Assembly: GCF_923081025.1 (NCBI RefSeq)
Contig: NZ_CAKLPZ010000001.1
Coordinates: 1,488,001-1,552,000 of the forward strand
Direction of reading: 5' to 3'
Origin: Neolewinella maritima
GTDB taxonomy: Bacteria > Bacteroidota > Bacteroidia > Chitinophagales > Saprospiraceae
DNA length: 64,000 bases
Part shown: in pieces, positions 54,021 to 60,512 of the stretch
Layout of the letters: each line of letters begins with the position of its first letter
Numbering within the stretch: the stretch's first letter is position 1
The notes under the pieces: model-generated
Databases searched by the model: none
Told to the model about the DNA's origin: nothing
The model's input: the letters and a program-made list of their open reading frames with translations, nothing else
Translations under genes and position numbers: made by a program

Positions 54021-55243
54021 ACCTGGCGAAGGCGTATCCTGCCGTCCCGCAGGCGCACGGATACTTCTCCCTTCTGTACCTCACCGGGCGCGGTGATCAG
54101 TCGCCCGTTCTGACTCACCAGCGCATACCCACGTGCCAGCGTGGTTTCGGGTCGTAGCGCGTCCAATAGATCTTTCTGGTGGTCCAGTTTTGTCTCTGCG
54201 GTTTTTAACGCCAGCCGTGCTGCCCGCTGCACCTCTTCCGTGAGGGCGGCGGTGCGCAGGTGCGATGCCTGTAGGGAGGCGGCGGCGGTCTGCTGCAGTT
54301 GACTGGCGTACTGGAGCTGGGTACGTACTTCCTGACTTCGCAGCTGTTCCGCCGTAGTAGCGATTGCTCTCCCCAGGTGGAGGGTCCGCGCCTCGAGTTG
54401 CGACAGCTGCTCGATGAGGAACACGGCTACCGCGGTTGGGGTCTTCAGGCTGCGGTGCACTACACGATCTGCTACCGTGTCGTCGATCTCATGACCGATA
54501 CCAGCCAGTACGGGAAGCGGTGCATCAGCCAGCGCCTCACAGATCGCGTATTCATTGAAGGCGGCCAGATCGGTCTTGCCTCCTCCGCCGCGCACCAGCA
54601 CGATGGCATCGTACTCGTGGCTACGCCGCGCAATTTGTCGCAGGCGAGCCATCACTTCGTCACCCGTCTGCATCCCCTGCATGGCAGCGGGGTATAGGTC
54701 GGTATGAAAAATATAGCCGTAGGGATTGTCCGCAAGCTGTCGCTGGAAGTCAGCAAGCCCGGCAGCCGTATCGGCGCTTATGATCGCCAGGCGTTGGGGC
54801 AGTACGGGTAGGGGGAGTTGGGCGTTGCGGTCGAGGAGGCCAGCGGCCTGTAGCGCTTCCAGGGTCGCCTGTCTGCGCTTTTCCAGGCTACCCAGCGTAT
54901 AGTCAGGGTCGATATCCGCTACGATCAGCTTTAGCCCGAAGCGCTCGTGGAAGGAGGCGGTGACCTGCAGGCGTACCGACATCCCTTCCTGGAATACGCC
55001 ATTCACCAGTTTCAGTGAGTGAGTTTTGCGGATGCGCTTAAGGCCGCTGGCCCAGACCACGGCATCGAGCTGCGCCACGATCGAATCGTCCTGCTCACTC
55101 TTTTCGACAAGGGTCAGCCAAGTATGTCCGCGGGACGTATTGACCTGGCCGAGCTCCGCGGATACCCAGACGGCCTCCGGGAGGTTGAGCGCGAACACGC
55201 GACGGATGAATGCAGCGAGTTCGGAGAGGGGGAGGGTTTCCAT
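54017..55243 (-). CDS. xseA: Exodeoxyribonuclease VII large subunit
   Basis: 408 residues. The N-terminal OB fold (VWVSAELGQVN, GHTWLTLVEK) is followed by the catalytic core LAIISADTAAGLADF, VLVRGGGGKTDLAAFNEYAI and the GIGHEIDDTVAD block, then a long coiled coil. It degrades single-stranded DNA from both ends. The small subunit xseB is not adjacent on this strand. ATG 55243 is chosen over an in-frame codon 9 bp upstream. Confidence 0.93.
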   Translation of the reverse strand: METLPLSELAAFIRRVFALNLPEAVWVSAELGQVNTSRGHTWLTLVEKSEQDDSIVAQLDAVVWASGLKRIRKTHSLKLVNGVFQEGMSVRLQVTASFHERFGLKLIVADIDPDYTLGSLEKRRQATLEALQAAGLLDRNAQLPLPVLPQRLAIISADTAAGLADFQRQLADNPYGYIFHTDLYPAAMQGMQTGDEVMARLRQIARRSHEYDAIVLVRGGGGKTDLAAFNEYAICEALADAPLPVLAGIGHEIDDTVADRVVHRSLKTPTAVAVFLIEQLSQLEARTLHLGRAIATTAEQLRSQEVRTQLQYASQLQQTAAASLQASHLRTAALTEEVQRAARLALKTAETKLDHQKDLLDALRPETTLARGYALVSQNGRLITAPGEVQKGEVSVRLRDGRIRLRQV

Positions 55244-55275
55244 CGCCGGCAAAGTACAGCCCCCGGCGGGAAGCG

Positions 55276-56346
55276 CTAGGCCAGGGTCGTCCCGGCCGAT
55301 TTACGCACCACTCGATCGATGAAGGACAGTTTGGCCCGTACCGGTCCGTTCAGTACGAAGGGGTAGAGATCCGGGCGGCCCATGCCGCGATTGATACTGT
55401 TGACGGCAAAGGTGATCGGCACCGCCGTGCGCAGAATGGCCTCCATGTCGCGGTTGACGTAGGGGTCGAAGTCGGCCGTAGCCTGCATCATGCGTTCGGG
55501 TACGTCCGGCGGGGTCACCTGCATGCCGAAGGTATAGGCGGTCTCGAGCAGATCCAGCAGGTGGAAGTAGTGGGCCCAGGTTTCGGCCCAGTCCTCCCAG
55601 GGATGTGAGGTGGCATACGTACTGATGAAGCGACTCTCCCAGTCGGCCGGTGCTCCGTCGCGGTAGTGCTTCTGGAGTGCCTCTCCGTAATCCGCCCGCT
55701 CGTCGCCGAACAGCTGCCGGAAGTCCTCCAGTAGGGCCGGATCGGCGGCCACTAGCTCGTCCCAGTAGTAGTGACCCACCTCATGACGAAAGTGACCGAT
55801 GAGGGTACGGTACTTCTCATGGAGTTGCACCCGGTTTGCTTCCCGCGTGGCCGAGTCTGCCTCTTCTACATTGAGGGTGATGAGTCCATCGTCGTGACCC
55901 GTCATGACCCGGTCCTCGCCCGCCTGATCGGCCAGAAAGTCGAAGGCCAGGCCGTGGTTGGGGTACGTCATTTTATCCTGTACCGGTAGGCGGAGGCGGA
56001 GTAGGGCATACACTAGACGGTGCTTGGCGACTTCCAGTTCTTGCCATTCCCTGAGTTGTTCCGGGTCGCTGAGGTTCGGGATAGTTTGGTTGAGGTCACA
56101 GGCAATACAGCGGCCCGTAGGATCGTCAGCCGGAATGATCCAGTTGCAGGCCTGGTGGCGGTGGTTGTCGCAGTATACATAGGTCGTGCTACTGTCACTG
56201 TATGGCTGCCAACTGTCCTGGCCAGGCGTCAGGGCGACCATCTGATCTTCCGCGCTGGAGTACCCCAACCAGTGCTGGCAGTTGCTGCATACAACGTTCT
56301 CGAAATAAACCGGGTAATTACAATTACCGCAGTGGAATAGCTTCAT
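55276..56346 (-). CDS. Zinc-binding metallopeptidase family protein (COG4307/peptidase_Mx type)
   Basis: 356 residues. The N-terminus has paired Cys (FHCGNCNY, VVCSNCQHW) and further Cys pairs (VYCDNHRHQACNW, RCIACDLN) making a double zinc ribbon. The second half holds the metallopeptidase motif RHEVGHYYWDEL and later HPWEDWAETWAHYFH. This is the usual structure of the family, whose substrate is unknown. It lies 32 bp upstream of xseA on the same strand. Confidence 0.85.
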   Translation of the reverse strand: MKLFHCGNCNYPVYFENVVCSNCQHWLGYSSAEDQMVALTPGQDSWQPYSDSSTTYVYCDNHRHQACNWIIPADDPTGRCIACDLNQTIPNLSDPEQLREWQELEVAKHRLVYALLRLRLPVQDKMTYPNHGLAFDFLADQAGEDRVMTGHDDGLITLNVEEADSATREANRVQLHEKYRTLIGHFRHEVGHYYWDELVAADPALLEDFRQLFGDERADYGEALQKHYRDGAPADWESRFISTYATSHPWEDWAETWAHYFHLLDLLETAYTFGMQVTPPDVPERMMQATADFDPYVNRDMEAILRTAVPITFAVNSINRGMGRPDLYPFVLNGPVRAKLSFIDRVVRKSAGTTLA

Positions 56347-56407
56347 GATCTAGGGATGTAAGAATCTAAACCGCTGCATTGATCCGGGGTGCGGACAAGC
56401 GATATGT

Positions 56408-56415
56408 TTAATTTG
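56408..56415 (+). promoter_or_regulatory. Weak -7 box TTAATTTG upstream of rlmF
   Basis: Matches TAnnTTTG except for the second base and ends 4 bp before the rlmF ATG. Reported because position and sequence follow the same pattern as the other promoters here. Confidence 0.3.
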
Positions 56416-56419
56416 CGCC

Positions 56420-57256
56420 ATGCATCCTAAGAACCGCTACCGGGGACCGTACGACCTGGCTGCCCTATGCGCACTGGAACCCGAGCTCACGGAACACCTG
56501 ATCCGCACCCCGGATGGACGGACCTCCCTCGACTTCGGTACCGCACGGGCCGTCTACCTACTCAACCGGACGCTACTCAAGCGGGACTACCGCCTGGCCC
56601 ACTGGGATCTCCCTAAGGGCTACCTGACTCCTCCCATTCCCGGACGGCTGGATTACATTCATCTCCTGGCCGACCTGGTCCCCCAAGCCAGTCGCGTACT
56701 TGACATCGGCACGGGGGCGAGCCTGATCTATCCCATTCTGGGTAGCCGGGAGTACGGCTGGTCCTTCGTGGCTACGGATATTAATCCCGTGAGTGTTAAA
56801 GTCGCCAGGGCGATTGTCAGCTTCAACTCCGGTCTTTCGGACGTCACCGTACGCCAGCAAACGCGCAGCGAGTGCATCTTTCAGAATATGATCTTAGCCG
56901 GGGAGTTCTTTGATCTCACGATGTGCAACCCACCCTTCCACGCCGATCGCCCTACAGCAGTCGCCGCGGGGCGCGCCAAGTGGCGCAAGCTCGGTACCTC
57001 GGATCGGGGGTTGACCTTCGGGGGAGTCGACAAAGAACTGCACACACCCGGTGGCGAGCTGCGTTTTCTCCACGATATGATCAAGGAGAGCAAGGCGTAT
57101 GCCCGGCAGGTAGGGTGGTTCACGACCCTCGTGAGTAAAAAAGGTTACCTGTCCGCGGCGCGGCAGCAATTGGATCGGCTCGATGCCAGGGAGGTCAGGG
57201 TACTGGCCCTGGACCAGGGCAACAAGCAAATGCGGGTACTGGCGTGGTGCTTCTAA
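56420..57256 (+). CDS. rlmF: 23S rRNA (adenine(1618)-N6)-methyltransferase
   Basis: A 278-residue SAM-dependent methyltransferase that modifies A1618 of 23S rRNA. HPKNRYRGPYDL is the family N-terminus, VLDIGTGASLIYPIL the SAM loop, DLTMCNPPFH the catalytic NPPF motif, and FTTLVSKKGYL a late conserved block. Length is slightly short but complete. It stands alone between the divergent metallopeptidase and the dioxygenase. Confidence 0.93.
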   Translation: MHPKNRYRGPYDLAALCALEPELTEHLIRTPDGRTSLDFGTARAVYLLNRTLLKRDYRLAHWDLPKGYLTPPIPGRLDYIHLLADLVPQASRVLDIGTGASLIYPILGSREYGWSFVATDINPVSVKVARAIVSFNSGLSDVTVRQQTRSECIFQNMILAGEFFDLTMCNPPFHADRPTAVAAGRAKWRKLGTSDRGLTFGGVDKELHTPGGELRFLHDMIKESKAYARQVGWFTTLVSKKGYLSAARQQLDRLDAREVRVLALDQGNKQMRVLAWCF

Positions 57257-57306
57257 GCGGTTGACCCGTTCGGGAGTATATTCATCGTGGTAAATCCATA
57301 CACAGC

Positions 57307-58203
57307 ATGTCATACCGTGACTTATCCTTCGACGCCGCTCCGGTCAGCCGCATGTTCCCCGCCCTGAGCGCGGAAGAAGCGTGGGATCGTTACCACCTGT
57401 CGGATGAGCAGCTTGCCTTTTTTCACGAGCACGGCTACCTGAGTCACGTCAAACTTCTGGAGCAGGAGCAGGTCAAGCAGTTACGTGATGAACTTGCCGC
57501 AATTACCGATCCGCAGCACCCGGGCAATGCACTCTTTTACGAGTTCCACAGCAACGAAAGTGGTGATCCCGATGCGGTACTCTTTCACAGCCTGGGGCAC
57601 TGGCGCATCACCCCGGGCTTTCACGACGTACTCTGGAACCCGCGCTTCGTAGTGGCCGCCTCCCAGCTGCTCGGTAACCGGGCCGTGCGATTCTGGCACG
57701 ACCAATTGTTCTCCAAACCCGCGCGGCACGGCGGGGTAGTAGCCTGGCATCAGGACTACAGCTACTGGACCCGCACCGGCCCCATCCAACACCTTACCTG
57801 TTGGACCGGACTCGATGAGGCTACCGTAGCCAACGGCTGCCTACACTACATCCCCGGCTCCCACCGCTGGAATCTGCTGGACAAGACCGCACTGGCCGGC
57901 GACATGGATGGGCTATATCAACACCTGGATGCAGACCAGCAGCGTGCGTTCGATCGAAAGGTAGCCATCGAAATGCCGGCCGGCTACGGGACCTTTCATC
58001 ACCCCTTACTGGTCCACGGCTCCTATGCCAACCGGTCGGAACACTCACGGCGCGCTTTCGTACTGAACGTGTTTGCCGACGGTACCCGATCGAACGTGAA
58101 TGAGCAACTGCTACAGGGGGTGCCGGCCGTACCGGAGGGAGCAAAAATGGACGGGCAGTTCTTCCCACTCCTCTATACGCCACCTGCGTTCGCGCCCGCC
58201 TAA
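57307..58203 (+). CDS. Phytanoyl-CoA dioxygenase (PhyH) family protein
   Basis: A 298-residue Fe(II)/2-oxoglutarate oxygenase. The metal His and Asp are in VAWHQDYSYW and the second His in HHPLLVHGSYANRS; the 2-oxoglutarate Arg is probably the one in EHSRRAF. GCLHYIPGSH is also typical. The substrate is unknown: the family hydroxylates fatty acyl-CoA, antibiotics or osmolytes. It overlaps the end of the convergent YggS gene by 4 bp. Confidence 0.87.
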   Translation: MSYRDLSFDAAPVSRMFPALSAEEAWDRYHLSDEQLAFFHEHGYLSHVKLLEQEQVKQLRDELAAITDPQHPGNALFYEFHSNESGDPDAVLFHSLGHWRITPGFHDVLWNPRFVVAASQLLGNRAVRFWHDQLFSKPARHGGVVAWHQDYSYWTRTGPIQHLTCWTGLDEATVANGCLHYIPGSHRWNLLDKTALAGDMDGLYQHLDADQQRAFDRKVAIEMPAGYGTFHHPLLVHGSYANRSEHSRRAFVLNVFADGTRSNVNEQLLQGVPAVPEGAKMDGQFFPLLYTPPAFAPA

Positions 58204-58865
58204 TGTTCGCGCTCGCCGAATAGCTTACTGCCTATGCGGACCAGGGTACTGCCCTGCCGCAGCGCAATGGGGTAGTCGCCGGACATGCCCATACTAAGCT
58301 CGGTGAAGGCCGGATCGTCGACGAAGTAGTTTTCCTTCACTGCACGAAAAATTTCGTGCAGTGTACGGAATTCAGTTTCCACCTGTTCCGTATCATCCGT
58401 ATAGGTGGCCATACCCATAACGCCGATAATTCGGACGTGCTGTAAGGGGGTGGTGTTCAACTCGTCGAGCAGTGCCTGCCCGGTGGCTTCGGTCAGACCG
58501 TACTTGCTCTCTTCGGCGGCAATGTGATACTGGAGCAACACATCGATGCGTCGGTCCTGGGCGCGCTTGTCCAGCTCACGGAGCAGACGAAGGCTATCGC
58601 CGGAATGAACCAAATGGGTGTGGGGCGTGATCAGGCGGACCTTATTGCGTTGCAGGTGCCCGATAAAGTGCCAACGGATATCGTCCGGTAGCTGAGCGGC
58701 TTTTTCCGCCAGTTCTTCCGCGCGGTTTTCACCGAAGTCGCGCTGCCCCATGTCGTACAGCGCTTTGATCCGGTCGACGGGATGCGTTTTGCTTACGGCA
58801 ATGAGCCGGGCACCGGCGGCGGCGATCTCCCGGCCGAGGGCGGTATAGGTTTCTTGGAGGGTCAT
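58200..58865 (-). CDS. YggS family PLP homeostasis protein
   Basis: A 221-residue alanine-racemase-like barrel. The PLP Lys is in LIAVSKTHP (about residue 26); FGENRAEEL, WHFIGHLQRNKV, and GMSGDYPIALRQGSTLVRIG are the family blocks. It binds PLP and maintains amino acid and cofactor balance without a clear enzyme activity. Slightly shorter than the E. coli protein (234). Alone on the minus strand. Confidence 0.94.
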   Translation of the reverse strand: MTLQETYTALGREIAAAGARLIAVSKTHPVDRIKALYDMGQRDFGENRAEELAEKAAQLPDDIRWHFIGHLQRNKVRLITPHTHLVHSGDSLRLLRELDKRAQDRRIDVLLQYHIAAEESKYGLTEATGQALLDELNTTPLQHVRIIGVMGMATYTDDTEQVETEFRTLHEIFRAVKENYFVDDPAFTELSMGMSGDYPIALRQGSTLVRIGSKLFGEREH

Positions 58866-58965
58866 ATAGATAGGTAATGGGGTAGGGCGGGGTTCGACCG
58901 TTTACGGCCGGTGACCTACCGTTCCGTAAGCCGGTGACTGATAGAGGCTTAAACTTGTGTTACGT

Positions 58966-58982
58966 CTTGTGAGCGGCACAAG
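58966..58982. promoter_or_regulatory. Inverted repeat CTTGTG-N5-CACAAG, possible operator of the small ORF
   Basis: A perfect 6-5-6 dyad (58966-58971 and 58977-58982), 51 bp before the ATG of the 59-codon ORF. A related CTTGTG-like word (ACTTGTGT) lies just upstream at about 58953-58960. Size and spacing fit a dimeric regulator site near a promoter. Confidence 0.4.
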
Positions 58983-59033
58983 CCGTCCACTATATTAGGC
59001 GTTGCCTTTATATAACGTCAAACTGATACCACT

Positions 59034-59213
59034 ATGAGCTACATCACGCTAAAGAACGACCGCAAGCGTCGCCGTCAGGCCCGCACGATCACCTTCCTCA
59101 TCACCGCTGCTACCCTCACCGGAGCCGCCCACATGGTAGGAGCCACCGACCAGCTGGTAGAACTGCTGCAGCAGCTCATCGCTACCACTACTAGCAGCCA
59201 GCCGGTGGCCTAA
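59034..59213 (+). CDS. Small basic membrane-associated protein, 59 residues, unrecognised
   Basis: ATG 59034 to TAA 59213. A positively charged start (KNDRKRRRQAR, residues 7-17) precedes one hydrophobic stretch (residues 18-36, TITFLITAATLTGAAHMVG), then an amphipathic Leu/Gln-rich segment (DQLVELLQQLIATTTSS). The profile is of a small inner-membrane protein with the basic end inside, or a short helical peptide. No family recognised. The stop lies 2 bp before the end of the convergent FKBP gene, so the frame fills the gap exactly, and an operator-like dyad is upstream. That supports a real gene, but composition alone could mislead. Confidence 0.6.
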   Translation: MSYITLKNDRKRRRQARTITFLITAATLTGAAHMVGATDQLVELLQQLIATTTSSQPVA

Positions 59214-59215
59214 GC

Positions 59216-59878
59216 TTACTTAACCTCGAAGAGCTCTACGTCGAACACCAGGGCGGCGAAGGGCGGAATCGTGGGGGGCGATCCCTGGGGACCATACGCC
59301 AGATCGTAGGGAATGTAGAAGCGATATTTCGCTCCTTCCTTCATGAGCTGCAGTCCCTCAGTCCAGCCGGGAATCACGCGGTTGAGGGGGAACTCGATGG
59401 GCTCTCCGCGCTCCACGGAGCTATCAAACACTTTACCGTTCGTCAGGGTACCGTGGTAATGCACGCGCACCGTCTCGGTGGCCGATGGGCTAGCCCCGCT
59501 GCCTTCCTGTAGCACTTCGTACTGCAGACCGGAATCGGTGACCTTCACCTCGGGACGCTTGGCATTCTGGCTCAGAAACTGCTCGCCTTCCTGGCGGGCC
59601 TCCGCACCTGCGCTCTCGGCTGCCCTGGCCAGGTGTTGCTGGATGTATTGGTTGGCCTGCTCGGTGGTGATATTGGCGGTGCCGGCGAAGCCTTCTTCGA
59701 AGCCTTTGGCCAGACTGCTGGCGTCAATGCCATCGAAACCCTGACTTTTCAGGTTTTGGCTCAGCACGATGCCGAGACTATATGAGGTGGTATCCATAGG
59801 GGTGGATGGGGATTGGGCCCCGACTAGGGCGGGGCAAGTAAAAAAGAGGAATACACAGGAAGCTAGGACCGGGTTCAT
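59216..59878 (-). CDS. FKBP-type peptidyl-prolyl cis-trans isomerase, exported
   Basis: A 220-residue Mip/FkpA-like isomerase. Signal peptide of about 21 (FFTCPALVGAQ). The N-terminal helical dimerisation domain (SYSLGIVLSQNLKSQGFDG) spans about 30-110. The C-terminal FKBP domain has VRVHYHGTLTNGKVFDSS, GWTEGLQLMKEGAKYRFYIP and PPFAALVFDVEL. It folds exported proteins in the periplasm. Its ATG overlaps the msrA stop (ATGA), so the two are coupled. Confidence 0.92.
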   Translation of the reverse strand: MNPVLASCVFLFFTCPALVGAQSPSTPMDTTSYSLGIVLSQNLKSQGFDGIDASSLAKGFEEGFAGTANITTEQANQYIQQHLARAAESAGAEARQEGEQFLSQNAKRPEVKVTDSGLQYEVLQEGSGASPSATETVRVHYHGTLTNGKVFDSSVERGEPIEFPLNRVIPGWTEGLQLMKEGAKYRFYIPYDLAYGPQGSPPTIPPFAALVFDVELFEVK

Positions 59879-60465
59879 GCGCGGGATTTTAGACGGTGGC
59901 TGTATTTCTTACGGATCTTACTCACCTTAGGGGTAATCACGAAGCTGCAGTAGCTGTTGCGGTCGCCCACTTTGGTGTAGTAATTCTGGTGGTAGGCCTC
60001 GGCGGGGTAGAAGGTATGAAACGGAAGCAGCTCCGTGACGGCTGGCTTGCCGTACAGTTTCGTTGCCATCCGTATGGCATGTTCCGCTGCTGCCTTGTGT
60101 GCGTCATCAGTATAGAATATCGCGCTGCGGTACTGCGGTCCGCTGTCGTTGCCCTGCCGGTTGGGCGTGGTAGGGTCGTGGGCGGCGAAGAATATCTCGA
60201 GCATTTCGTCGCGCGAGATAACGGTGGGATCGAATTCTACCAGTACTACCTCGACGTGCGCTGTCTGCTTGCTGCACACCGCATCGTAGTTGGCCGTTTG
60301 GGCCGTGCCACCGGAATACCCGCTGATGACGCGTTCGACTCCCTGGATGTCCTGAAAGACAGCTTCGACACACCAGAAGCAGCCGCCGCCGAGAATTATG
60401 GTTTCTTTGTGGGGCGTGTTGTTGATCTCGGCGAGCGCTTCGCCAAATCGCGGTGAAGTAGACAT
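59875..60465 (-). CDS. msrA: Peptide-methionine (S)-S-oxide reductase
   Basis: A 196-residue repair enzyme for oxidised methionine. The catalytic Cys is C29 in GGGCFWCVEA. GYSGG, THVEVV-like AHVEVVLVEFDP, and FYPAEAYHQNYY are the family blocks. No signal peptide, so it is cytosolic, although its coupled partner FKBP is exported. Full length, no fused MsrB. Confidence 0.95.
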   Translation of the reverse strand: MSTSPRFGEALAEINNTPHKETIILGGGCFWCVEAVFQDIQGVERVISGYSGGTAQTANYDAVCSKQTAHVEVVLVEFDPTVISRDEMLEIFFAAHDPTTPNRQGNDSGPQYRSAIFYTDDAHKAAAEHAIRMATKLYGKPAVTELLPFHTFYPAEAYHQNYYTKVGDRNSYCSFVITPKVSKIRKKYSHRLKSRA

Positions 60466-60512
60466 GTCAGGGGGATTCTTCGTTAGGGGTATACGTGAGG
60501 TAACACATCGGT

